From Lagenorhynchus albirostris (taxonomy: Eukaryota > Chordata > Mammalia > Artiodactyla > Delphinidae), in contig NW_026783441.1 in assembly GCF_949774975.1 (NCBI RefSeq), positions 124,001 through 188,000 of the forward strand: a DNA stretch of 64,000 nt. Direction: 5' to 3'. Below are positions 50,534 to 63,173 of this stretch, piece after piece. A program made the translations under genes and the position numbers. Within the stretch, counting starts at the first letter, position 1. Every line of letters starts with the position of its first letter. The notes under the pieces were generated by a model that ran no database searches, was not told the origin of the DNA, and saw nothing but the letters and a program-made list of their open reading frames with translations.

Positions 50534-52113
50534 CCAACCTTTGGGGTGGCTGTGTCTTTTTGATTTTAATTTCCCTAAGCTATAGGACCATAAGTGGAAG
50601 TGCCCTAGGCTCTGTTGCTTTGTTTTTTAGATGTTTCAGGAAACACCATACGCTTCTCCCGAGTGGCTGTTGGCAATTGACATCCCGCCCATCAGCATAA
50701 CAAGGCTCCCAGTTCTCCATGGCCTGTCCTGCCTTTCTGGATTTTACACTTTTTTCAGATGGCCCTTTTGACCGGGGGGAAGTGAGACTTCATTGTAGTG
50801 CAGATTTCCTTTGCAAGCTTGCTTGGTTGGCCAAAAAGGGCGTATGCGTTTTTTCCTGAATATATTCAGGAAAAAACGCATACGCCCTTTTTGGCCAAGT
50901 GCATCATTGTGGACGTTCTGCCTCTTTTCCTATGCTTTCAATGCAATTCCAGTCTACCTCCTGAAATCGGTTTCCTGCAATTCTGCCCCGCTTTCAAGTC
51001 CTCTTGGCAGCCTTACTTCAGTATATTTTTGGACGATAGCTGTCATTTATAACTCTGCAGGTTTGTGAATTACAGTGCCCCTGAGCTCCTTTCTTCAACT
51101 CGCTTTCTCGTGAGCTGGCCGCAACACCGCAGGATGGCTTCAGGCCCTAATCTGGTTCTGGCACGGCACGCTGAGCCTTTGGTTAATTCCTCTTCCTGGT
51201 GGGAAATGAGAGTTAAATTTGCCCGTCCAGACACCTCCAGCTAGTCTGTCATTGGTTCTCCCTATTCCTGTTCATCTTCCGCAGAAATTGCAAACTGGGC
51301 CAAACAGGAGGTTAAAGGCACTGACTCTCCAAGTCGGGAGAGTGTTAGTAAAGCGTCTGGAATGTTGCACCCGAGTACCAGGGGACGAAAACTGACACAT
51401 ATTGGAACACGTCTCCCGATCACACGGTTGATCATACTCTGGGTTCCACATGCATGTTTTAGCTGAAGGAAGAATACCTTAAACCTGGAAAGTTGAGACC
51501 CGTGGAATGGGTACCATGCAATATGACTTCAAAGGGTCTTCATTTGCTCACCGAACCTCTCCAATCCTATCACTGCTGCGTTTATGCCCCTGTACACACA
51601 CTTGATTCTCTTTCAGAGACATAGCAATCCATAGGTTTTAAGATACTTCCTAGTCAGGTACACTCTTAGGCATTTAATATGGGGTGTTGAGTCCATTTCG
51701 TTGAGCAAGGAGTAGCTCTTGTCTATTCCATATTTGGCTTAAGGAACTTTATCTGTGCTCATTTCAATCTCTGGTTTTATGCAGCACCCCAACTCACCTT
51801 TCCCCTTAAGCAAGCATAAGTTGGTTTTCTAAATTTGAGACCCTGTTCTGTTTTGTAATTCAGTTCCTGTGTAGCCAAGGTTACATTCCGTGTATTAGTG
51901 ATATCTTATGACGTTTCTTTTTCTGTGTGACTTATTTCAGTTAGAATCATCGTACCTGAATCCACTCATTATGCTGCTACGGGCCTGATGACATAGATTT
52001 CATTGCTGAGTGATACTGCATTGTACGTAAGTACCACAACTTCTTTATCCATTTTTCACTTTCTGCGATATTGAACTTGTACCGTAAACCAGGTTCTTGT
52101 AAACAGAGCCGTC
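50534..52113 (+). repeat. Satellite monomer 33 (1,580 bp)
   Basis: It has a CpG gain at 50652, a CpG transition at 51159, 'ctggaaagttg' near 51486, 'cacacactt' near 51595 and 'gacgtttc' near 51910. The palindrome at 50827-50898 is perfect. Confidence 0.95.
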
Positions 52114-53693
52114 CCAACCTTTGGGGTGGCTGTGTCTTTTTGATTTTAATTTCCCTAAGCTATAGGACCATAAGTGGAAGTGCCCTAGGCTCTGTTGCTT
52201 TGTTTTTTAGATGTTTCAGGAAACACCATACACTTTTCCCGAGTGGCTGTTGGCAATTTACATCCCGCCCATCAGCATAACAAGGCTCCCAGTTCTCCAT
52301 GGCCTGTCCTGCCTTTCTGGATTTTACACTTTTTTCAGATGGCCCTTTTGACCGGGGGGAAGTGAGACTTCATTGTAGTGCAGATTTCCTTTTCAAGCTT
52401 GCTTGGTTGGCCAAAAAGGGCATATGCGTTTTTTCCTGAATATATTCAGGAAAAAACGCATACGCCCTTTTTGGCCAAGTGCATCATTGTGGACGTTCTG
52501 CCTCTTTTCCTATGCTTTAAATGCAATTCCAGTCTACCTCCTGAAATCGGTTTCCTGCAATTCTGCCCCGCTTTCAAGTCCTCTTGGCAGCCTTACTTCA
52601 GTATATTTTTGGACGATAGCTGTCATTTATAACTCTGCAGGTTTGTGAATTACAGTGCCCCTGAGCTCCTTTCTTCAACTCGCTTTCTCGTGAGCTGGCC
52701 GCAACACCGCAGGATGGCTTCAGGCCCTAATCTGGTTCCGGCACGGCACGCTGAGCCTTTGGTTAATTCCTCTTCCTGGTGGGAAATGAGAGTTAAATTT
52801 GCCCGTCCAGACACCTCCAGCTAGTCTGTCATTGGTTCTCCCTATTCCTGTTCATCTTCCGCAGAAATTGCAAACTGGGCCAAACAGGAGGTTAAAGGCA
52901 CTGACTCTCCAAGTCGGGAGAGTGTTAGTAAAGCGTCTGGAATGTTGCACCCGAGTACCAGGGGACGAAAACTGACACATATTGGAACATGTCTCCCGAT
53001 CACACGGTTGATCATACTCTGGGTTCCACATGCATGTTTTAGCTGAAGGAAGAATACCTTAAACCTGGAGAGTTGAGACCCGTGGAATGGGTACCATGCA
53101 ATATGACTTCAAAGGGTCTTCATTTGCTCACCGAACCTCTCCAATCCTATCACTGCTGCATTTATGCCCCTGTACACACACTTGATTCTCTTTCGGAGAC
53201 ATAGCAATCCATAGGTTTTAAGATACTTCCTAGTCAGGTACACTCTTAGGCATTTAATATGGGGTGTTGAGTCCATTTCGTTGAGCAAGGAGTAGCTCTT
53301 GTCTATTCCATATTTGGCTTAAGGAACTTTATCTGTGCTCATTTCAATCTCTGGTTTTATGCAGCACCCCAACTCACCTTTCCCCTTAAGCAAGCATAAG
53401 TTGGTTTTCTAAATTTGAGACCCTGTTCTGTTTTGTAATTCAGTTCCTGTGTCGCCAAGTTTACATTCCGTGTATTAGTGATATCTTATGATGTTTCTTT
53501 TTCTGTGTGACTTATTTCAGTTAGAATCATCGTACCTGAATCCACTCATTATGCTGCTACGGGCCTGATGACATAGATTTCATTGCTGAGTGATACTGCA
53601 TTGTACGTAAGTACCACAACTTCTTTATCCATTTTTCACTTTCTGCGATATTGAACTTGTACCGTAAACCAGGTTCTTGTAAACAGAGCCGTC
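52114..53693 (+). repeat. Satellite monomer 34 (1,580 bp)
   Basis: The palindrome at 52407-52478 has a CpG transition at 52422, the same site as in unit 29. Other changes lie at 52393, 52990, 53160 and 53195. It has 'tttaaatgc' near 52517. Confidence 0.95.
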
Positions 53694-55273
53694 CCAACCT
53701 TTGGGGTGGCTGTGTCTTTTTGATTTTAATTTCCCTAAGCTATAGGACCATAAGTGGAAGTGCCCTAGGCTCTGTTGCTTTGTTTTTTAGATGTTTCAGG
53801 AAACACCATACACTTCTCCCGAGTGGCTGTTGGCAATTGACATCCCGCCCATCAGCATAACAAGGCTCCCAGTTCTCCATGGCCTGTCCTGCCTTTCTGG
53901 ATTTTACACTTTTTTCAGATGGCCCTTTTGACTGGGGGGAAGTGAGACTTCATTGTAGTGCAGATTTCCTTTGCAAGCTTGCTTGGTTGGCCAAAAAGGG
54001 CGTATGCGTTTTTTCCTGAATATATTCAGGAAAAAACGCATACGCCCTTTTTGGCCAAGTGCATCATTGTGGACGTTCTGCCTCTTTTCCTATGCTTTCA
54101 ATGCAATTCCAGTCTACCTCCTGAAATCGGTTTCCTGCAATTCTGCCCCGCTTTCAAGTCCTCTTGGCAGCCTTACTTCAGTATATTTTTGGACGATAGC
54201 TGTCATTTATAACTCTGCAGGTTTGTGAATTACAGTGCCCCTGAGCTCCTTTCTTCAACTCGCTTTCTCGTGAGCTGGCCGCAACACCGCAGGATGGCTT
54301 CAGGCCCTAATCTGGTTCCGGCACGGCACGCTGAGCCTTTGGTTAATTCCTCTTCCTGGTGGGAAATGAGAGTTAAATTTGCCCGTCCAGACACCTCCAG
54401 CTAGTCTGTCATTGGTTCTCCCTATTCCTGTTCATCTTCCGCAGAAATTGCAAACTGGGCCAAACAGGAGGTTAAAGGCACTGACTCTCCAAGTCGGGAG
54501 AGTGTTAGTAAAGCGTCTGGAATGTTGCACCCGAGTACCAGGGGACGAAAACTGACACATATTGGAACACGTCTCCCGATCACACGGTTGATCATACTCT
54601 GGGTTCCACATGCATGTTTTAGCTGAAGGAAGAATACCTTCAACCTGGAGAGTTGAGACCCGTGGAATGGGTACCATGCAATATGACTTCAAAGGGTCTT
54701 CATTTGCTCACCGAACCTCTCCAATCCTATCACTGCTGCGTTTATGCCCCTGTACACACGCTTGATTCTCTTTCAGAGACATAGCAATCCATAGGTTTTA
54801 AGATACTTCCTAGTCAGGTACACTCTTAGGCATTTAATATGGGGTGTTGAGTCCATTTCGTTGAGCAAGGAGTAGCTCTTGTCTATTCCATATTTGGCTT
54901 AAGGAACTTTATCTGTGCTCATTTCAATCTCTGGTTTTATGCAGCACCCCAACTCACCTTTCCCCTTAAGCAAGCATAAGTTGGTTTTCTAAATTTGAGA
55001 CCCTGTTCTGTTTTGTAATTCAGTTCCTGTGTCGCCAAGTTTACATTCCGTGTATTAGTGATATCTTATGATGTTTCTTTTCCTGTGTGACTTATTTCAG
55101 TTAGAATCATCGTACCTGAATCCACTCATTATGCTGCTACGGGCCTGATGACATAGATTTCATTGCTGAGTGATACTGCATTGTACGTAAGTACCACAAC
55201 TTCTTTATCCATTTTTCACTTTCTGCGATATTGAACTTGTACCGTAAACCAGGTTCTTGTAAACAGAGCCGTC
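53694..55273 (+). repeat. Satellite monomer 35 (1,580 bp)
   Basis: It is near consensus, with a CpG transition at 53933. The palindrome at 53987-54058 is perfect. Confidence 0.95.
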
Positions 55274-56853
55274 CCAACCTTTGGGGTGGCTGTGTCTTTT
55301 TGATTTTAATTTCCCTAAGCTATAGGACCATAAGTGGAAGTGCCCTAGGCTCTGTTGCTTTGTTTTTTAGATGTTTCAGGAAACACCATACACTTCTCCC
55401 GAGTGGCTGTTGGCAATTGACATCCCGCCCATCAGCATAACAAGGCTCCCAGTTCTCCATGGCCTGTCCTGCCTTTCTGGATTTTACACTTTTTTCAGAT
55501 GGCCCTTTTGACCGGGGGGAAGTGAGACTTCATTGTAGTGCAGATTTCCTTTGCAAGCTTGCTTGGTTGGCCAAAAAGGGCGTATGCGTTTTTTCCTGAA
55601 TATATTCAGGAAAAAACGCATACGCCCTTTTTGGCCAAGTGCATCATTGTGGACGTTCTGCCTCTTTTCCTATGCTTTCAATGCAATTCCAGTCTACCTC
55701 CTGAAATCGGTTTCCTGCAATTCTGCCCCGCTTTCAAGTCCTCTTGGCAGCCTTACTTCAGTATATTTTTGGACGATAGCTGTCATTTATAACTCTGCAG
55801 GTTTGTGAATTACAGTGCCCCTGAGCTCCTTTCTTCAACTCGCTTTCTCGTGAGCTGGCCGCAACACCGCAGGATGGCTTCAGGCCCTAATCTGGTTCCG
55901 GCACGGCACGCTGAGCCTTTGGTTAATTCCTCTTCCTGGTGGGAAATAAGAGTTAAATTTGCCCGTCCAGACACCTCCAGCTAGTCTGTCATTGGTTCTC
56001 CCTATTCCTGTTCATCTTCCGCAGAAATTGCAAACTGGGCCAAACAGGAGGTTAAAGGCACTGACTCTCCAAGTCGGGAGAGTGTTAGTAAAGCGTCTGG
56101 AATGTTGCACCCGAGTACCAGGGGACGAAAACTGACACATATTGGAACACGTCTCCCGATCACACGGTTGATCATACTCTGGGTTCCACATGCATGTTTT
56201 AGCTGAAGGAAGAATACCTTAAACCTGGAGAGTTGAGACCCGTGGAATGGGTACCATGCAATATGACTTCAAAGGGTCTTCATTTGCTCACCGAACCTCT
56301 CCAATCCTATCACTGCTGCGTTTATGCCCCTGTACACACGCTTGATTCTCTTTCAGAGACATAGCAATCCATAGGTTTTAAGATACTTCCTAGTCAGGTA
56401 CACTCTTAGGCATTTAATATGGGGTGTTGAGTCCATTTCGTTGAGCAAGGAGTAGCTCTTGTCTATTCCATATTTGGCTTAAGGAACTTTATCTGTGCTC
56501 ATTTCAATCTCTGGTTTTATGCAGCACCCCAACTCACCTTTCCCCTTAAGCAAGCATAAGTTGGTTTTCTAAATTTGAGACCCTGTTCTGTTTTGTAATT
56601 CAGTTCCTGTGTCGCCAAGGTTACATTCCGTGTATTAGTGATATCTTATGATGTTTCTTTTCCTGTGTGACTTATTTCAGTTAGAATCATCGTACCTGAA
56701 TCCACTCATTATGCTGCTACGGGCCTGATGACATAGATTTCATTGCTGAGTGATACTGCATTGTACGTAAGTACCACAACTTCTTTATCCATTTTTCACT
56801 TTCTGCGATATTGAACTTGTACCGTAAACCAGGTTCTTGTAAACAGAGCCGTC
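55274..56853 (+). repeat. Satellite monomer 36 (1,580 bp)
   Basis: It is near consensus, with g to a at 55948. It has 'cttaaacc' near 56219. The palindrome at 55567-55638 is perfect. Confidence 0.95.
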
Positions 56854-58433
56854 CCAACCTTTGGGGTGGCTGTGTCTTTTTGATTTTAATTTCCCTAAGC
56901 TATAGGACCATAAGTGGAAGTGCCCTAGGCTCTGTTGCTTTGTTTTTTAGATGTTTCAGGAAACACCATACACTTCTCCCGAGTGGCTGTTGGCAATTGA
57001 CATCCCGCCCATCAGCATAACAAGGCTCCCAGTTCTCCATGGCCTGTCCTGCCTTTCTGGATTTTACACTTTTTTCAGATGGCCCTTTTGACCGGGGGGA
57101 AGTGAGACTTCATTGTAGTGCAGATTTCCTTTGCAAGCTTGCTTGGTTGGCCAAAAAGGGCGTATGCGTTTTTTCCTGAATATATTCAGGAAAAAACGCA
57201 TACGCCCTTTTTGGCCAAGTGCATCATTGTGGACGTTCTGCCTCTTTTCCTATGCTTTCAATGCAATTCCAGTCTACCTCCTGAAATCGGTTTCCTGCAA
57301 TTCTGCCCCGCTTTCAAGTCCTCTTGGCAGCCTTACTTCAGTATATTTTTGGACGATAGCTGTCATTTATAACTCTGCAGGTTTGTGAATTACAGTGCCC
57401 CTGAGCTCCTTTCTTCAACTCGCTTTCTCGTGAGCTGGCCGCAACACCGCAGGATGGCTTCAGGCCCTAATCTGGTTCCGGCATGGCACGCTGAGCCTTT
57501 GGTTAATTCCTCTTCCTGGTGGGAAATGAGAGTTAAATTTGCCCGTCCAGACACCTCCAGCTAGTCTGTCATTGGTTCTCCCTATTCCTGTTCATCTTCC
57601 GCAGAAATTGCAAACTGGGCCAAACAGGAGGTTAAAGGCACTGACTCTCCAAGTCGGGAGAGTGTTAGTAAAGCGTCTGGAATGTTGCACCCGAGTACCA
57701 GGGGACGAAAACTGACACATATTGGAACACGTCTCCCGATCACACGGTTGATCATACTCTGGGTTCCACATGCATGTTTTAGCTGAAGGAAGAATACCTT
57801 CAACCTGGAGAGTTGAGACCCGTGGAATGGGTACCATGCAATATGACTTCAAAGGGTCTTCATTTGCTCACCGAACCTCTCCAATCCTATCACTGCTGCG
57901 TTTATGCCCCTGTACACACGCTTGATTCTCTTTCAGAGACATAGCAATCCATAGGTTTTAAGATACTTCCTAGTCAGGTACACTCTTAGGCATTTAATAT
58001 GGGGTGTTGAGTCCATTTCGTTGAGCAAGGAGTAGCTCTTGTCTATTCCATATTTGGCTTAAGGAACTTTATCTGTGCTCATTTCAATCTCTGGTTTTAT
58101 GCAGCACCCCAACTCACCTTTCCCCTTAAGCAAGCATAAGTTGGGTTTCTAAATTTGAGACCCTGTTCTGTTTTGTAATTCAGTTCCTGTGTCGCCAAGT
58201 TTACATTCCGTGTATTAGTGATATCTTATGATGTTTCTTTTCCTGTGTGACTTATTTCAGTTAGAATCATCGTACCTGAATCCACTCATTATGCTGCTAC
58301 GGGCCTGATGACATAGATTTCATTGCTGAGTGATACTGCATTGTACGTAAGTACCACAACTTCTTTATCCATTTTTCACTTTCTGCGATATTGAACTTGT
58401 ACCGTAAACCAGGTTCTTGTAAACAGAGCCGTC
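56854..58433 (+). repeat. Satellite monomer 37 (1,580 bp)
   Basis: It is near consensus, with a CpG transition at 57484 and 'ttgggtttct' in the tail near 58141. The palindrome at 57147-57218 is perfect. Confidence 0.95.
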
Positions 58434-60013
58434 CCAACCTTTGGGGTGGCTGTGTCTTTTTGATTTTAATTTCCCTAAGCTATAGGACCATAAGTGGAAG
58501 TGCTCTAGGCTCTGTTGCTTTGTTTTTTAGATGTTTCAGGAAACACCATACACTTCTCCCGAGTGGCTGTTGGCAATTGACATCCCGCCCATCAGCATAA
58601 CAAGGCTCCCAGTTCTCCATGGCCTGTCCTGCCTTTCTGGATTTTACACTTTTTTCAGATGGCCCTTTTGACCGGGGGGAAGTGAGACTTCATTGTAGTG
58701 CAGATTTCCTTTGCAAGCTTGCTTGGTTGGCCAAAAAGGGCGTATGCGTTTTTTCCTGAATATATTCAGGAAAAAACGCATACGCCCTTTTTGGCCAAGT
58801 GCATCATTGTGGACGTTCTGCCTCTTTTCCTATGCTTTCAATGCAATTCCAGTCTACCTCCTGAAATCGGTTTCCTGCAATTCTGCCCCGCTTTCAAGTC
58901 CTCTTGGCAGCCTTACTTCAGTATATTTTTGGACGATAGCTGTCATTTATAACTCTGCAGGTTTGTGAATTACAGTGCCCCTGAGCTCCTTTCTTCAACT
59001 CGCTTTCTCGTGAGCTGGCCGCAACACCGCAGGATGGCTTCAGGCCCTAATCTGGTTCCGGCACGGCACGCTGAGCCTTTGGTTAATTCCTCTTCCTGGT
59101 GGGAAATGAGAGTTAAATTTGCCCGTCCAGACACCTCCAGCTAGTCTGTCATTGGTTCTCCCTATTCCTGTTCATCTTCCGCAGAAATTGCAAACTGGGC
59201 CAAACAGGAGGTTAAAGGCACTGACTCTCCAAGTCGGGAGAGTGTTAGTAAAGCGTCTGGAATGTTGCACCCGAGTACCAGGGGACGAAAACTGACACAT
59301 ATTGGAACACGTCTCCCAATCACACGGTTGATCATACTGTGGGTTCCACATGCATGTTTTAGCTGAAGGAAGAATACCTTCAACCTGGAGAGTTGAGACC
59401 CGTGGAATGGGTACCATGCAATATGACTTCAAAGGGTCTTCATTTGCTCACCGAACCTCTCCAATCCTATCACTGCTGCATTTATGCCCCTGTACACACA
59501 CTTGATTCTCTTTCAGAGACATAGCAATCCATAGGTTTTAAGATATTTCCTAGTCAGGTACACTCTTAGGCATTTAATATGGGGTGTTGAGTCCATTTCG
59601 TTGAGCAAGGAGTAGCTCTTGTCTATTCCATATTTGGCTTAAGGAACTTTATCTGTGCTCATTTCAATCTCTGGTTTTATGCAGCACCCCAACTCACCTT
59701 TCCCCTTAAGCAAGCATAAGTTGGTTTTCTAAATTTGAGACCCTGTTCTGTTTTGTAATTCAGTTCCTGTGTAGCCAAGGTTACATTCCGTGTATTAGTG
59801 ATATCTTATGATGTTTCTTTTTCTGTGTGACTTATTTCAGTTAGAATCATCGTACCTGAATCCACTCATTATGCTGCTACGGGCCTGATGACATAGATTT
59901 CATTGCTGAGTGATACTGCATTGCACATAAGTACCACAACTTCTTTATCCATTTTTCACTTTCTGCGATATTGAACTTGTACCGTAAACCAGGTTCTTGT
60001 AAACAGAGCCGTC
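58434..60013 (+). repeat. Satellite monomer 38 (1,580 bp)
   Basis: Changes lie at 58504, 59318 (CpG transition shared with unit 40), 59339 and 59546. It has 'gctgcattta' near 59476 and 'ttgcacataag' near 59921, which alters the donor-like motif found in the other copies. The palindrome at 58727-58798 is perfect. Confidence 0.95.
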
Positions 60014-61593
60014 CCAACCTTTGGGGTGGCTGTGTCTTTTTGATTTTAATTTCCCTAAGCTATAGGACCATAAGTGGAAGTGCCCTAGGCTCTGTTGCTT
60101 TGTTTTTTAGATGTTTCAGGAAACACCATACACTTCTCCCGAGTGGCTGTTGGCAATTGACATCCCGCCCATCAGCATAACAAGGCTCCCAGTTCTCCAT
60201 GGCCTGTCCTGCCTTTCTGGATTTTACACTTTTTGCAGATGGCCCTTTTGACCGGGGGGAAGTGAGACTTCACTGTAGTGCAGATTTCCTTTGCAAGCTT
60301 GCTTGGTTGGCCAAAAAGGGCGTATGCATTTTTTCCTGAATATATTCAGGAAAAAACGCATACGCCCTTTTTGGCCAAGTGCATCATTGTGGACGTTCTG
60401 CCTCTTTTCCTATGCTTTCAATGCAATTCCAGTCTACCTCCTGAAATCGGTTTCCTGCAATTCTGCCCCGCTTTCAAGTCCTCTTGGCAGCCTTACTTCA
60501 GTATATTTTTGGACGATAGCTGTCATTTATAACTCTGCAGGTTTGTGAATTACAGTGCCCCTGAGCTCCTTTCTTCAACTCGCTTTCTCGTGAGCTGGCC
60601 GCAACACCACAGGATGGCTTCAGGCCCTAATCTGGTTCCGGCACGGCACGCTGAGCCTTTGGTTAATTCCTCTTCCTGGTGGGAAATGAGAGTTAAATTT
60701 GCCCGTCCAGACACCTCCAGCTAGTCTGTCATTGGTTCTCCCTATTCCTGTTCATCTTCCGCAGAAATTGCAAACTGGGCCAAACAGGAGGTTAAAGGCA
60801 CTGACTCTCCAAGTCGGGAGAGTGTTAGTAAAGCGTCTGGAATGTTGCACCCGAGTACCAGGGGACGAAAACTGAGACCTATTGGAACACGTCTCCCGAT
60901 CACACGGTTGATCATACTCTGGGTTCCACATGCATGTTTTAGCTGAAGGAAGAATACCTTAAACCTGGAGAGTTGAGACCCGTGGAATGGGTACCATGCA
61001 ATATGACTTCAAAGGGTCTTCATTTGCTCACCGAACCTCTCCAATCCTATCACTGCTGCGTTTATGCCCCTGTACACACACTTGATTCTCTTTCAGAGAC
61101 ATAGCAATCCATAGGTTTTAAGATACTTCCTAGTCAGGTACACTCTTAGGCATTTAATATGGGGTGTTGAGTCCATTTCGTTGAGCAAGGAGTAGCTCTT
61201 GTCTATTCCATATTTGGCTTAAGGAACTTTATCTGTGCTCATTTCAATCTCTGGTTTTATGCAGCACACCAATTCACCTTTCCCCTTAAGCAAGCATAAG
61301 TTGGGTTTCTAAATTTGAGACCCTGTTCTGTTTTGTAATTCAGTTCCTGTGTCGCCAAGGTTACATTCCGTGTATTAGTGATATCTTATGATGTTTCTTT
61401 TCCTGTGTGACTTATTTCAGTTAGAATCATCGTACCTGAATCCACTCATTATGCTGCTACGGGCCTGATGACATAGATTTCATTGCTGAGTGATACTGCA
61501 TTGTACGTAAGTACCACAACTTCTTTATCCATTTTTCACTTTCTGCGATATTGAACTTGTACCGTAAACCAGGTTCTTGTAAACAGAGCCGTC
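60014..61593 (+). repeat. Satellite monomer 39 (1,580 bp)
   Basis: The palindrome at 60307-60378 has a CpG transition at 60328. It is the only late copy with the g form ('gagacctatt' near 60875). It also has t to c at 60273 and 'gcacaccaattcacc' near 61264. Confidence 0.95.
60307..60378. repeat. Palindrome variant E: g to a at position 22
   Basis: The left arm reads 'gtatgcatttt' with a at 60328, a CpG transition. It is seen only in unit 39, and the right arm is unchanged. Confidence 0.95.
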
Positions 61594-63173
61594 CCAACCT
61601 TTGGGGTGGCTGTGTCTTTTTGATTTTAATTTCCCTAAGCTATAGGACCATAAGTGGAAGTGCCCTAGGCTCTGTTGCTTTGTTTTTTAGATGTTTCAGG
61701 AAACACCATACACTTCTCCCGAGTGGCTGTTGGCAATTGACATCCCGCCCATCAGCATAACAAGGCTCCCAGTTCTCCATGGCCTGTCCTGCCTTTCTGG
61801 ATTTTACACTTTTTTCAGATGGCCCTTTTGACCGGGGGGAAGTGAGACTTCATTGTAGTGCAGATTTCCTTTGCAAGCTTGCTTGGTTGGCCAAAAAGGG
61901 CGTATGCGTTTTTTCCTGAATATATTCAGGAAAAAACGCATACGCCCTTTTTGGCCAAGTGCATCATTGTGGACGTTCTGCCTCTTTTCCTATGCTTTCA
62001 ATGCAATTCCAGTCTACCTCCTGAAATCGGTTTCCTGCAATTCTGCCCCGCTTTCAAGTCCTCTTGGCAGCCTTACTTCAGTATAGTTTTGGACGATAGC
62101 TGTCATTTATAACTCTGCAGGTTTGTGAATTACAGTGCCCCTGAGCTCCTTTCTTCAACTCGCTTTCTCGTGAGCTGGCCGCAACACCGCAGGATGGCTT
62201 CAGGCCCTAATCTGGTTCCGGCACGGCACGCTGAGCCTTTGGTTAATTCCTCTTCCTGGTGGGAAATGAGAGTTAAATTTGCCCGTCCAGACACCTCCAG
62301 CTAGTCTGTCATTGGTTCTCCCTATTCCTGTTCATCTTCCGCAGAAATTGCAAACTGGGCCAAACAGGAGGTTAAAGGCACTGACTCTCCAAGTCGGGAG
62401 AGTGTTAGTAAAGCGTCTGGAATGTTGCACCCGAGTACCAGGGGACGAAAACTGACACATATTGGAACACGTCTCCCAATCACACGGTTGATCATACTCT
62501 GGGTTCCACATGCATGTTTTAGCTGAAGGAAGAATACCTTCAACCTGGAGAGTTGAGACCCGTGGAATGGGTACCATGCAATATGACTTCAAAGGGTCTT
62601 CATTTGCTCACCGAACCTCTCCAATCCTATCACTGCTGCGTTTATGCCCCTGTACACACGCTTGATTCTCTTTCAGAGACATAGCAATCCATAGGTTTTA
62701 AGATACTTCCTAGTCAGGTACACTCTTAGGCATTTAATATGGGGTGTTGAGTCCATTTCGTTGAGCAAGGAGTAGCTCTTGTCTATTCCATATTTGGCTT
62801 AAGGAACTTTATCTGTGCTCATTTCAATCTCTGGTTTTATGCAGCACCCCAACTCACCTTTCCCCTTAAGCAAGCATAAGTTGGTTTTCTAAATTTGAGA
62901 CCCTGTTCTGTTTTGTAATTCAGTTCCTGTGTCGCCAAGGTTACATTCCGTGTATTAGTGATATCTTATGATGTTTCTTTTCCTGTGTGACTTATTTCAG
63001 TTAGAATCATCGTACCTGAATCCACTCATTATGCTGCTACGGGCCTGATGACATAGATTTCATTGCTGAGTGATACTGCATTGTACGTAAGTACCACAAC
63101 TTCTTTATCCATTTTTCACTTTCTGCGATATTGAACTTGTACCGTAAACCAGGTTCTTGTAAACAGAGCCGTC
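61594..63173 (+). repeat. Satellite monomer 40 (1,580 bp)
   Basis: It is near consensus, with t to g at 62086 and the CpG transition at 62478 shared with unit 38. The palindrome at 61887-61958 is perfect. Confidence 0.95.
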
